64,000 nt of DNA from Helicobacter ibis (lineage in GTDB: Bacteria > Campylobacterota > Campylobacteria > Campylobacterales > Helicobacteraceae), in contig NZ_JAQHXR010000002.1 of NCBI RefSeq assembly GCF_027859255.1, forward strand, positions 248,001-312,000, read 5' to 3'. Positions within the stretch are counted from its first letter, which is position 1. Every line of letters starts with the position of its first letter. A program made the position numbers and the translations under genes. Below are positions 27,960-36,883 of the stretch, piece after piece. A model generated the notes under the pieces. That model did no database searches and had not been told where the DNA came from. It saw only the letters and a program-made list of their open reading frames with translations.

Positions 27960-28781
27960 ATGGCTTTTATAGTAAGAGTAATATTTTTATTTTGCTTTAT
28001 TTTAATCAGTGCAAATGCTATTGAATTTAAAATATATCAAAAAGATTCTCTAAGCTTCAGCAATACAGAATATCTAATGAGTGAAAAGTTAGATGGTATA
28101 AGAGGAGTGTGGAATGGCACCTCCTTATTAACTAGAAATAACAATGAAATAAAAGCTCCAAAAGAATGGACAAAAAACTTTCCGCCATTTATGCTTGATG
28201 GTGAATTATGGATAAAAAGAAATTCTTTTGAGCAAATATCGAGTATTGTTAGAAACTCAAAATCAAGCATAGATGATTGGAGAGAAGTTACATACAATGT
28301 ATTTGATGCACCAAATATTTGCGATTCTTGTACACTTTTAGAAAGACTAGACTTATTAACCAAATACTTACAAGAAAATCCAAATGAAAACATAAGAATA
28401 ATCCCACAACATATAATAGCAAGTGAAGATGAATTAGAAGCATATTTTGATAATATAGTAAAAAATGGTGGCGAAGGGCTAATAATAAGAGAAAATAAAA
28501 ATCCAAACATAGCCTACAAATATAAGCCATACTATGATAATGAATGTCAAGTTATAGGTTATAAAGAAGGTAAAGGAAAGTATGAAGGATTAGTTGGTGC
28601 ATTAGTGTGCAAAACAATAATCAAGGATACAGAAATAATACTTAGCATAGGTTCTGGTCTAAGCAAAAAAGACAGGGCAAATCCACCAAAAATAAATAGC
28701 ATAATCACATACAAATACAATGGACTAACAAAAAATAATGTCCCAAGATTCCCAGTGTTCATAAGAGAAAGAGTTGAATAA
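27960..28781 (+). CDS. Exported minimal ATP-dependent DNA ligase (LigE-type)
   Basis: 273 residues. The first 20 form a signal peptide ending ANA before IEF. The adenylation motif is KLDG (43-46), with the lysine as nucleophile; motif III is FMLDGELW, motif IV GGEGLIIR and motif V YKYKP. A short OB-like domain follows, with no N-terminal DNA-binding or helical domain. This is the pattern of the periplasmic LigE ligases of competent Gram-negative bacteria. It would reseal nicks in incoming or extracellular DNA; that role is inferred. AAAGGAATCTA precedes the ATG, close to the gdhA stop. It abuts marC. Confidence 0.82.
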   Translation: MAFIVRVIFLFCFILISANAIEFKIYQKDSLSFSNTEYLMSEKLDGIRGVWNGTSLLTRNNNEIKAPKEWTKNFPPFMLDGELWIKRNSFEQISSIVRNSKSSIDDWREVTYNVFDAPNICDSCTLLERLDLLTKYLQENPNENIRIIPQHIIASEDELEAYFDNIVKNGGEGLIIRENKNPNIAYKYKPYYDNECQVIGYKEGKGKYEGLVGALVCKTIIKDTEIILSIGSGLSKKDRANPPKINSIITYKYNGLTKNNVPRFPVFIRERVE

Positions 28782-29411
28782 ATGTTTGACACAATAGAAT
28801 CGCAACTATATGCAATATTAGTAGCATCTGTTACTATTCTTTCTGTTATGAATCCTTTTGGAAATCTCCCACAGTTTATATCCATGACAGAAGAGTTAGA
28901 ATCTCAAGTCAAACAATATCTATTTAGAAATATTCTTTTTACCTCATTTATAATTGTGATTATTTTTATATTTATAGGTCCTTTTATTATGAAGTATTTA
29001 TTCAAGGTAGATTTAAACGACTTACGAATCGCTGGTGGATTACTTTTGATATTAGTAAGTTTAAAAAGCCTATTATTTACACAAAGACACAACTCTAAAG
29101 CACAAACAAACCTAACAAAATCAGAGCTACTAAGTCAGTCAATAGTGCCAATGGCATTCCCAATGCTTGTAGGTCCTGGAACGCTATCGACTATAATAAT
29201 ATTAATTGAAGTAAGTGGGCTTATGACAACTTTATATGCTGTAATTGCTAGTTTTTTGTTTATGTTTATATTATTTCATTTTGCTGCTACTATAGAGAGG
29301 GTTTTAGGAAAGCTAGTCTTACATGTGCTATCAAGGATTGCCCTAATTTTCATAATGGCTATTGGGGTAAAAATGATAATAATTGGTATCCAATCAATAA
29401 TCGAGGTGTGA
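28782..29411 (+). CDS. MarC-family (UPF0056) membrane protein
   Basis: 209 residues with six hydrophobic helices. Family motifs are visible: VMNPFGNLPQFISM near residue 22, RIAGGLLLILVSL near 80, then VPMAFPMLVGPGTLSTIIIL near 125. MarC proteins are inner-membrane proteins of unknown substrate, once linked to multiple antibiotic resistance but not shown to be exporters of it. The gene follows the ligase directly and ends 1 base before the DUF455-type gene begins. Confidence 0.88.
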   Translation: MFDTIESQLYAILVASVTILSVMNPFGNLPQFISMTEELESQVKQYLFRNILFTSFIIVIIFIFIGPFIMKYLFKVDLNDLRIAGGLLLILVSLKSLLFTQRHNSKAQTNLTKSELLSQSIVPMAFPMLVGPGTLSTIIILIEVSGLMTTLYAVIASFLFMFILFHFAATIERVLGKLVLHVLSRIALIFIMAIGVKMIIIGIQSIIEV

Positions 29412-29412
29412 T

Positions 29413-30222
29413 ATTTTTAGTAAATTATATGACGCACTAAATGCAAAAACTGCAGATGAAAAATGCAACCTAGTAAAAGAAATATGGAAAAATTTTGAAG
29501 ATTTATACACAGATAAAGAAGCAGAGATTTTGCCACTATTAAAGCCAACATTTGCAAACTTCTGCCAAGTAGTAAGCCCAAAGGAAGTGCCACAAGGAAA
29601 GATTTTAAAGCAAGATATTCATCTAGCTTACTTATTGCACTCAATAGTGCATATAGAATTTTCTGCAATAGATTTAGCCCTAGATAGTGCATATCGCTTT
29701 AGAAACATGCCAAAACAATACTATTATGATTGGATAGAAGTAGCAAAAGAGGAAGTAACTCATTATGAAAAATTGCATGGTTTATTAGAAACTCTAGGTT
29801 TTAAATATGGAGATTTTAAAGTGCATGATACTTTATTTCAAGCATTAAAAATTTGCAAAAACCACCTAGATAGAATAGCCCTAGTGCCTAGAGGCATGGA
29901 AGCTGTCGGCTTAGATGTAAATCCATTTCTAACAACAAAAATACAAAAAAGCAAACATAAATTACAAAATGAAATTTTAGATGTTTTGTATCTAATTTTT
30001 AACGAAGAAATAAGTCATGTAAGCAAGGGTAGCGTGTGGTTTAACTATCTATGCGATATAAATCATATACAAATAAAAGAAAGACCAACTAAATATATTG
30101 AAATTCTAAGCAAATACAATTTCAAACTCCCAAAAGCAAACACTCATCTAAACAAAGAAGCAAGGATCAAAGCAGGCTTTAGCGCAGAGGAGATAGATAA
30201 ACTTTATTTATTCTCCTCTTAA
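29413..30222 (+). CDS. DUF455-type ferritin-like protein, apparent ATT start
   Basis: A protein of about 269 residues with a ferritin-like di-iron pattern: HIEFSAIDLALDSAYRF, then EVAKEEVTHYEKLHGLLETLG and later FNEEISHVSKGS, with Glu and His spaced as metal ligands. DUF455 is the best fit; a tRNA-hydroxylase-like role is possible but unproven. The reading frame is open and coding-like from 29401, with no ATG, GTG or TTG until 29530. The sequence KLYDALNAKTADEK upstream looks like the true N-terminus. I place the start at ATT 29413, after GAGGTG in the marC stop. A TTG at 29530 is the alternative, but it would cut off 39 residues. Confidence 0.72.
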   Translation: MFSKLYDALNAKTADEKCNLVKEIWKNFEDLYTDKEAEILPLLKPTFANFCQVVSPKEVPQGKILKQDIHLAYLLHSIVHIEFSAIDLALDSAYRFRNMPKQYYYDWIEVAKEEVTHYEKLHGLLETLGFKYGDFKVHDTLFQALKICKNHLDRIALVPRGMEAVGLDVNPFLTTKIQKSKHKLQNEILDVLYLIFNEEISHVSKGSVWFNYLCDINHIQIKERPTKYIEILSKYNFKLPKANTHLNKEARIKAGFSAEEIDKLYLFSS

Positions 30223-30224
30223 CA

Positions 30225-30329
30225 TTACTTGCTAGTTCTGTTTGCTGGGTGCTGATAATCTGGCTTATCACAACCACTAATAACAAAAATTGAAGCAATA
30301 ATTCCTAATAAAAATAAAAACTTTTTCAT
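30225..30329 (-). CDS. 34-residue lipoprotein
   Basis: A short frame with a full lipoprotein signal: MKKFLFLLGIIASIFVISGC, where VISGC is the lipobox and Cys20 would be lipidated. The mature part is only about 15 residues (CDKPDYQHPANRTSK). The ATG has AAAGGAAAAAT upstream, a clear ribosome site. It lies 10 bases after the mutS2 stop on the same strand, at the end of the long minus-strand operon, and its stop codon is 2 bases from the stop of the convergent DUF455-type gene. Function unknown. Confidence 0.65.
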   Translation of the reverse strand: MKKFLFLLGIIASIFVISGCDKPDYQHPANRTSK

Positions 30330-30338
30330 ATTTTTCCT

Positions 30339-32549
30339 TTATAGTTTTATGATTTTTGCGCCAAATCCACCAGATTTCTGTGGGGCATCTACAAACTCTA
30401 CCACCTTTGGGTGAGATTGCAAAAAATCCCTAACCAAAGATGAAAGCCTACCAGTTCCAATTCCATGATATACCAAAACCTCATCAAACCCTGCTATTAG
30501 ACTATTTGATATAAACTCATCTAACGCTTCAAGCGCTTCTTCTCCCCTCATACCATGCAAATCAAGCATTACATTTGCATTCTTTGGAGTTTCTACATTG
30601 AAGCTACTTTGCTTTGTCTGTTGGATTTGAGTATGCTTTAGTTTATCAATCCCTACTCTAAGCTTCATGCCATCGGTCATTTGCACCAAAGCTACATTTT
30701 TTTGCAATTGCAAAATAACCCCCTTAGAGTTGCCGTATTTTACACTATCTCCTATTTTAAATTCCTTTACCTCTATACTTTTTATAGCCTTTTGCTCTTT
30801 AATTGCTTTTAGTATGTTGTTTGCTGTATTTAATTTTCTATGAATCTCTTGTGAGCTTTTTAGCTTGACTGCTTCTTTGGCTTCATTAATTGCATTATTG
30901 TAGATTCTCTCTAACTCACGCTTTTTAGCTTCAAATTCATTTTGCAATGCTTCTTCTTTGTGTTTTAGATTCTGTAGCTTATTATCTAGCTCTTGTAGTT
31001 TTAAATTTTCATTTCTTATTTTATTTTGTAGCTTCATTTCTAGTTTGGCAGAGTTTTCTATTAATTCATTTAATCTTTCTTTATCTGCTCCATGCAACTC
31101 TCTTGCTTTATTTATTAGCATTTTTGGTATGCCATATCTAATAGCAGTCTCAAATGCATAGCTTTTGCCTATTGTTCCATCTAAAAATTCATAAGTTGGA
31201 ATCTCTTTTCTTTCATCATACAATGTAGCTAATAACTGCACTCTACTATCCCCAGCCATTAGTGAAGCTAGACGCTTATGATGAGTTGTTAGAATTATTT
31301 TATTTCCCTTACTTGCTAAATTATCAAGTAGAATCTGAAATAACGAAGCTGCCTCATCACTATCAGTTCCTAACTCTATTTCATCTACTCCAATTATTCC
31401 TTCTGTTTTCTTTAAAATCTCACTAAATGCTAGCATTCGTCCTGCAAATGTGGAAATATCATTTTTGCTACTTTGTGGGTCATCTAATATTAAATCGATA
31501 AATTTAAAATTACCAATTGCTGATTTAGATGCATTAATAGGCATAGGAATTAGGTATTTTGACAAAAACACAACACTTAAAATAGACTTTAGTAGCATTG
31601 TTTTACCACCTGCATTTACACCTGTAATCATAAGTATATCGCCACTAAAATTAATGCTTATGGACTTTGGATTTTTTAATGCCGGATGTTTAAATTCACA
31701 TATTTTAAGATTCTTAGAATCTTTTGTAAGTAAGAATTCTAAATTTTTAACCCTAGCAAAATTTAGCCTTGCTTGATAGTTATCAAATCTATCAAACTCC
31801 CTATTTATGAATTTCAAAAACAATAGATTCTTAGTAAAAGTTTGTGATATGTCCCTAGCAATTTCAAAAATTAATTCTTCTTTTTTGTTTGCAAGAGTGC
31901 TTAATTTATCCCTCATGGACGCAATCTGACTTGGCACAACATAAAAAAACCCAAACTTAGACCTATTAATTATGCTTCCTTTTAATACATTATTAAACCC
32001 AGCCCTAAGTAATAGGCAGTCCTCATCATCTACCAAATGTATCTGACTATCAACCAAATATGGTATTAAACTTTCCTTTTGCAGATATTCTCTTAAGATG
32101 TTTTGTATATCTCTTTTTATAATCCTTATGCTCTCACACACAGAATCTAGCTCTAAATATACACCCTCTTTTATCTTGCCATTATCTTTAAAGGTCTTTG
32201 TAATCTCAAGTATTGGTGATGGGATATTAATCCCGCTAATCCACTTATCTAAAAGGCTTTTGGTATCTAAAATTGACTTTAATGACTTTAGATATAAAAA
32301 ATATTTGATAATTTTTACAAATTCAAAAATATCATCTAGGTGCAAATGCCCAAATTTACGCAAAAGTTGCAATTCTTTATCTAAATTTTTAACCTCTTTT
32401 GGCGAAGTAAAGTCTATGTCTTCTAGCTCTTTTATGTAGCTTAGGTGAATCTTGCTATCACCCTCTAGCTTTATATCCTTCTTTCGTGCTAAAAAGGTCT
32501 CAAAAAGTGATATATACTCTTCTAAATCAAGCTTTTTAACTAACTCCAT
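30339..32549 (-). CDS. mutS2: MutS2 endonuclease
   Basis: 736 residues: a MutS-type core and clamp region, Walker A GVNAGGKT near residue 317, Walker B-type VDEIELGTDS near 400, a long charged coiled coil at about 500-600, and a C-terminal Smr nuclease domain with LDLHGMRGEEALEAL and VYHGIGTG. The mismatch-binding N-terminal domain of MutS is absent, as expected for MutS2. In H. pylori MutS2 suppresses homologous recombination and acts on oxidised DNA. It is the next-to-last gene in the minus-strand run, 2 bases from the preceding gene. Confidence 0.94.
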   Translation of the reverse strand: MELVKKLDLEEYISLFETFLARKKDIKLEGDSKIHLSYIKELEDIDFTSPKEVKNLDKELQLLRKFGHLHLDDIFEFVKIIKYFLYLKSLKSILDTKSLLDKWISGINIPSPILEITKTFKDNGKIKEGVYLELDSVCESIRIIKRDIQNILREYLQKESLIPYLVDSQIHLVDDEDCLLLRAGFNNVLKGSIINRSKFGFFYVVPSQIASMRDKLSTLANKKEELIFEIARDISQTFTKNLLFLKFINREFDRFDNYQARLNFARVKNLEFLLTKDSKNLKICEFKHPALKNPKSISINFSGDILMITGVNAGGKTMLLKSILSVVFLSKYLIPMPINASKSAIGNFKFIDLILDDPQSSKNDISTFAGRMLAFSEILKKTEGIIGVDEIELGTDSDEAASLFQILLDNLASKGNKIILTTHHKRLASLMAGDSRVQLLATLYDERKEIPTYEFLDGTIGKSYAFETAIRYGIPKMLINKARELHGADKERLNELIENSAKLEMKLQNKIRNENLKLQELDNKLQNLKHKEEALQNEFEAKKRELERIYNNAINEAKEAVKLKSSQEIHRKLNTANNILKAIKEQKAIKSIEVKEFKIGDSVKYGNSKGVILQLQKNVALVQMTDGMKLRVGIDKLKHTQIQQTKQSSFNVETPKNANVMLDLHGMRGEEALEALDEFISNSLIAGFDEVLVYHGIGTGRLSSLVRDFLQSHPKVVEFVDAPQKSGGFGAKIIKL

Positions 32550-32551
32550 AC

Positions 32552-32911
32552 TTACTCTTTATGGCAATTCTTAAGAGGAATATTAACTTTATAATACTCC
32601 CCCTCCTTGCCTATCACACTAAGTGTGCCACTTACAAAATTAAACTTCGTATTATTAACATCAATATTATCACCATTTAACTTGCATGTGATATTTCTAC
32701 CTTGCAAGAAAACTTCTGATAATTGCCTTATGTAGCTTTCATTTTTATCTTGCATAGAAGTAAAAATACCAATACAAATTGCAACAAACAACAACACTCC
32801 ACCAACAACAAACCTAGCATTAGCACTTAGAATCTCAAACCTAACAAGTAATTGCACAATTAACAAAATAACCAATACAACTAAAATTACAATTAGCCAA
32901 TAATGCATCAA
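32552..32911 (-). CDS. Two-helix membrane protein between murC and mutS2
   Basis: 119 residues with hydrophobic helices at about 4-24 and 35-52, then a roughly 65-residue beta-rich domain with two cysteines (ITCKL and KNCHKE). The gene overlaps the end of murC by 4 bases. The same small membrane protein sits between mutS2 and murC in H. pylori, where it is also uncharacterised. The cysteines could form a disulfide if the domain is periplasmic; orientation is not certain. Confidence 0.7.
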   Translation of the reverse strand: MMHYWLIVILVVLVILLIVQLLVRFEILSANARFVVGGVLLFVAICIGIFTSMQDKNESYIRQLSEVFLQGRNITCKLNGDNIDVNNTKFNFVSGTLSVIGKEGEYYKVNIPLKNCHKE

Positions 32912-34248
32912 ATTCCACCTCTTAACTGATAAGTCAAATCTCCTGCATTAAACCCAGCTATAATCCCGCTATTAAGACCTAGAATCTTTTTATTATCTTT
33001 ATATATCTCTAAGCTATCTCCAACCCTCTTTACATAGTCAGCAAAAATAGGATTATACTTTGCAAATAACTTTTCAAAATCAATCTCTCTTCGTTCTTCT
33101 CCCACACAATACACAGGTAGAATAATTAGTCTATCAAGCCCATAAAAACACTCAACAAAAGAATCTAAATTATCGCACAACCTAGAATATTTATGTGGCT
33201 GCCATATACCGCATAAAGAATCTGCTTTTATTAAATTTTGATATATCTTTAAAGCCTTTATAGTTGTAGAAATTTCAGTTGGGTGATGTGCATAATCATC
33301 AATAATCACACAAGTTTCATTGCATAAAATATCGAATCTTTTTTTGATTCCTACAAACTTTTTTATATTTTCTCTAATCTCATCTAACCCAATACAATCC
33401 ACAACACTAAGTATCGCTAAAGACGCATCTAATGCTATATGTTTTCCTATTCCATAGCATTCAAAATATCCATAATCTATATCTTTATGTGTTAATCTAA
33501 ATTTGGTCTTAGGGATATTATTATCCAAAATATAGCTAACATCGCTTATATCTTTGCTTGGATATAGCTTTATACATGGGATATCTAAACTCCCCAAAAA
33601 ACTATCTTCTGCATTAATCACTCTTTTTTTTGCTAGAAGCAAAAACTCTCTATAAGCTCCATAAAACAACTCTAAATTATGCTCATAAGTCTCCATATGT
33701 TCTGGTTCTGCGTTTGTTACAATCGCACAATATGGATTGCAGTTTAAAAAACTCTTATCAGATTCATCAGCTTCAAAAACAACAACATTATCACATGCCC
33801 TATCATCACACACAACTCTAACATTTGAATCAAACTCTTTGCTTAAAGCCCCTATTAGAGAGTTTGCATGTTGCATTATAGAAGATAGTATTGCACTTGT
33901 CGTGCTTTTCCCATGTGCTCCTGCTACTGCATATACTTGTGTATCTTTTAGTATCCATTTTAGAGATTCTTTTCTTGACATTATTTTGATATTTTTTTCC
34001 CTAGCCTTTTGCAATTCCACATTATCACTTTTAATAATACTTGAGTGTATTATTAAATCTTGGTCATTTATAATGCTTGAATCATGCGGGATTTGAACTA
34101 TTATTCCAGCCTCTTTTAATTGCTTAGTAATCACCCCTTCGCTCACATCAGAACCAGTAATGCTAATCCCCTTACTTTGCATATATCTAGCAAGTGCTGA
34201 TATACCAATACCACCTATACCGATAAAATGAATCTTTTTTATAGACAC
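32908..34248 (-). CDS. murC: UDP-N-acetylmuramate--L-alanine ligase
   Basis: A 446-residue Mur ligase that adds L-alanine to UDP-MurNAc in peptidoglycan synthesis. The N-terminal HFIGIGGIGISALA (residues 7-20) binds the substrate. The ATP motif is AGAHGKSTTSAIL near 108, FEADESDKS gives acidic residues near 158, and DDYAHHPTEI near 318 is the conserved central motif. Length is normal. It overlaps both neighbours by 4-10 bases. Confidence 0.96.
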   Translation of the reverse strand: MSIKKIHFIGIGGIGISALARYMQSKGISITGSDVSEGVITKQLKEAGIIVQIPHDSSIINDQDLIIHSSIIKSDNVELQKAREKNIKIMSRKESLKWILKDTQVYAVAGAHGKSTTSAILSSIMQHANSLIGALSKEFDSNVRVVCDDRACDNVVVFEADESDKSFLNCNPYCAIVTNAEPEHMETYEHNLELFYGAYREFLLLAKKRVINAEDSFLGSLDIPCIKLYPSKDISDVSYILDNNIPKTKFRLTHKDIDYGYFECYGIGKHIALDASLAILSVVDCIGLDEIRENIKKFVGIKKRFDILCNETCVIIDDYAHHPTEISTTIKALKIYQNLIKADSLCGIWQPHKYSRLCDNLDSFVECFYGLDRLIILPVYCVGEERREIDFEKLFAKYNPIFADYVKRVGDSLEIYKDNKKILGLNSGIIAGFNAGDLTYQLRGGI

Positions 34249-35366
34249 TTTTTTATCCCATGTAATGCAGTTTTTATTATATCTTGCGTATAAACCAATG
34301 CCAATCTTACATATCCTTTGCCCGGATTTATACCATTATCACACCTAGATAGAAAGCTACCCGGTAAAACTAATATATTCTCTCTTAATAACAACTCCTT
34401 AGTCCATTGCAAATCATCACCAACATAAAGCCAAACATAAAATGTCTCACTAGGCACACTAATGCTAAGAATCTCACTTGCTAATTGCAGATTCTCTTTA
34501 TATTTTTGCCTATTTTCTTCTACACTTTTTATATCACGCCATGCAAGTGAAGCCGCCCTTTGCAGTGGGCTTGGAGAAGCTGCTCCAACATATGTTCTAT
34601 ATCTTGCATATTTTTGTAGTATTTCTCTATCTCCTGCTACAAATCCACTTCTTAAAGAAGGAGCACTAGATCTTTTGGAGATAGAATTTATAGCTAAGAT
34701 GTTTTTGAAGCTTTTATTATTTGCCTTAATACTTGCTTCAAGGATAGAGCATGGTGGATTTAGAGAATATATATCACTATAACACTCATCATTTATAAGC
34801 ACGAAGTTATATGTCAGTGCATTTTCAACCCACTCTTGTAACTCATCTATGCTAAGAGAGATTCCAGTTGGATTATTTGGAGAGTTAAGTATTACAACAT
34901 CACATTTCTCCATATCTTCTTTAGATAATGTTGGTTTATACCCATTTTCTTTTGTTAGATTCATATATATACTATTTGCCTTAGAGGCAATAGTAGCTCC
35001 CTCATATATCTGATAAAATGGATTTGGGTGAGCTATTGTAGGATTTTGTTTATTAAAAAGTAAAAATTGAGGCAAATTAAACAAAACTTCTCTAGTGCCA
35101 AATGTTGAGACTATTTCATCTCTAGCAATCTCTATATTGAATCTATTTTTCACGTATTCAATAATTGCGTTATTTAAAAAGTCTTCACCTGCAGTTTTTG
35201 GGTATTTATTAAATAACTTTACATCTTCACAAACAGCATTACAGATAAACTCTGGAGTATCAAATTGTGGCTCACCAATGCCAAGTGATATTAAGCCATC
35301 TTTTTTTGGAATCTCTTTTATTAAATCATTTAATTTTTCAAAAGGATATGGTTGAAAATCCATCAT
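34239..35366 (-). CDS. Class I aminotransferase, probable succinyldiaminopimelate aminotransferase
   Basis: 375 residues of the aspartate-aminotransferase fold. Visible motifs are LGIGEPQFDTP near residue 27, NSPNNPTG near 162, NDECYSDIY near 195 and the PLP lysine in SISKRSS near 228, with VRLALV near the C-terminus. The same position before murC and mutS2 in H. pylori holds a gene proposed as DapC, which gives N-succinyl-diaminopimelate for lysine and peptidoglycan. Substrate is not proven by the sequence. The end overlaps murC by 10 bases. Confidence 0.85.
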   Translation of the reverse strand: MMDFQPYPFEKLNDLIKEIPKKDGLISLGIGEPQFDTPEFICNAVCEDVKLFNKYPKTAGEDFLNNAIIEYVKNRFNIEIARDEIVSTFGTREVLFNLPQFLLFNKQNPTIAHPNPFYQIYEGATIASKANSIYMNLTKENGYKPTLSKEDMEKCDVVILNSPNNPTGISLSIDELQEWVENALTYNFVLINDECYSDIYSLNPPCSILEASIKANNKSFKNILAINSISKRSSAPSLRSGFVAGDREILQKYARYRTYVGAASPSPLQRAASLAWRDIKSVEENRQKYKENLQLASEILSISVPSETFYVWLYVGDDLQWTKELLLRENILVLPGSFLSRCDNGINPGKGYVRLALVYTQDIIKTALHGIKKCL

Positions 35367-36847
35367 TTTCTCCTTTTATGATTTTTGCTATCCGTTTGTT
35401 TTGTGTTTTTACCCCCAGAATCCCTTTTGTTTCTAGTATCTTTTCTATCTCTATGATTTCTGCTTCTAGGTTGCTTTTTTTTCTTTATGGATTCTAGCTC
35501 ATTATTGAATCTTATTAAATCCTCTTTCTTATAACCTATTTTATTTGGTCCTATGACTATGCTTTCTTTTAGTATCATGGATAATAATTTGCAAACTAAT
35601 TGTGCTATATCTACATTGCCTCTAAGTTGCTCATAAAGTCGCAAAGATTCATCGCTTATATCTTGTTTTAGTATATTTTCTATCATTTTTGATTCTTTAT
35701 TATGCAAAACATCTTGTATGCATGGAATCTCATATAGCTCTATTTTTGCCTTTGTGCTTTCTTTTATCTTTCTTATTTCTTTAAACTCTAAAGGAGTAGC
35801 AAGAGTGATTGCAACCCCCTTTTTACCAGCTCTGCCGGTTCTACCTATCCTATGCACATAACTTTCAGAGTTTAGCGGTATATGGAAGTTAAACACATGG
35901 CTAACCCCACTAATATCAAGCCCCCTTGCTGCAATATCTGTTGCAACCAAGATATTAATTTTAGATTCTTTGAAACTTTTTATGGATTTTAATCTATCTT
36001 TTTGCTCCATATCCCCATGCAATGCTAGTGCGTTATAACCCCTATCAAGCAATCTTTCACATAAAATATCTGCTTCTTTTTTAGTTCGCGTAAAAATTAT
36101 TGCCTTATTTGGAATCTCACTATCAATAAGCCTAACAATAGCTTCTTCTCTCTCGTTTTCATTAATTATGTAATACCTTTGAGAAATATCAGTATTTGTT
36201 GTGTTATCAGGCGTTATTTTTATTAACTTTGGATTATCCAAAATCTTCTGTGCAAGGTGCTTTATTGGCGTTGGCATTGTCGCAGAGAACAAAAGTGTCT
36301 GCCTATCATTTGATAAAAACTCAAAAATCTCTTCAATATCATCTAAAAATCCCATATCAAGCATTTCATCAGATTCATCCAAAACAACAAATCTAGGACA
36401 AAAATTCTTTAATCTATCATTACGCAAATGATCTAATAGCCTACCGGGAGTTGCAATTACTACTTGTGGTTTTTTGCCCAAAAGCTCTATTTGTCTTTTT
36501 ATTGGTTGTCCGCCATATAATGAGACCGTCTTTACATTATTAAACTTCCCAAGCCTAAAAATCTCATCACTAATTTGCATAGCTAATTCTCTAGTTGGAG
36601 TTATAATTAATGCTTCAATTTCACCATTGTTTTTCATCTTTTGCAAAAGAGGAAGTCCAAATGCAGCAGTCTTACCAGTGCCTGTTTGTGCTTGTGCTAT
36701 TACATCTAATCCATCTAGTATTATAGGTATTGCTTCTTGTTGTATTGGGCTTGGCTCACTAAACCCAGCTTCCTTAATACCTCTTAAAATATTTTTTTTA
36801 AATCCAAAAATTTCAAATCCGTTTTTATTATCTTTAGTAGTTTTCAT
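35363..36847 (-). CDS. rhpA: DEAD-box RNA helicase (RhpA-like)
   Basis: A 494-residue ATP-dependent RNA helicase. I start it at the ATG 36845-36847, with CGAGG 5 bases upstream; a TTG lies seven codons earlier. Motifs run in order: the Q motif, AQTGTGKTAAFG, PTRELA, the DEAD motif as VLDESDEMLDMGF, SAT, then HRIGRTGRAGKKG in domain 2. A basic tail of about 45 residues, rich in Lys, Arg and Asn, follows. H. pylori has one such helicase, RhpA, which joins RNase J in the RNA degradosome. The OB-like paralogue B gene lies directly upstream. Confidence 0.93.
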   Translation of the reverse strand: MKTTKDNKNGFEIFGFKKNILRGIKEAGFSEPSPIQQEAIPIILDGLDVIAQAQTGTGKTAAFGLPLLQKMKNNGEIEALIITPTRELAMQISDEIFRLGKFNNVKTVSLYGGQPIKRQIELLGKKPQVVIATPGRLLDHLRNDRLKNFCPRFVVLDESDEMLDMGFLDDIEEIFEFLSNDRQTLLFSATMPTPIKHLAQKILDNPKLIKITPDNTTNTDISQRYYIINENEREEAIVRLIDSEIPNKAIIFTRTKKEADILCERLLDRGYNALALHGDMEQKDRLKSIKSFKESKINILVATDIAARGLDISGVSHVFNFHIPLNSESYVHRIGRTGRAGKKGVAITLATPLEFKEIRKIKESTKAKIELYEIPCIQDVLHNKESKMIENILKQDISDESLRLYEQLRGNVDIAQLVCKLLSMILKESIVIGPNKIGYKKEDLIRFNNELESIKKKKQPRSRNHRDRKDTRNKRDSGGKNTKQTDSKNHKRRK

Positions 36848-36883
36848 TATATCCTCGAAAAAGCCCAAATTATATCACATTTA

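Noticed and set aside
29530-30222. DUF455-type gene starting at the TTG 29530
   Set aside because: It would drop 39 coding-like residues, and the upstream frame with GAGGTG fits the expected N-terminus better.
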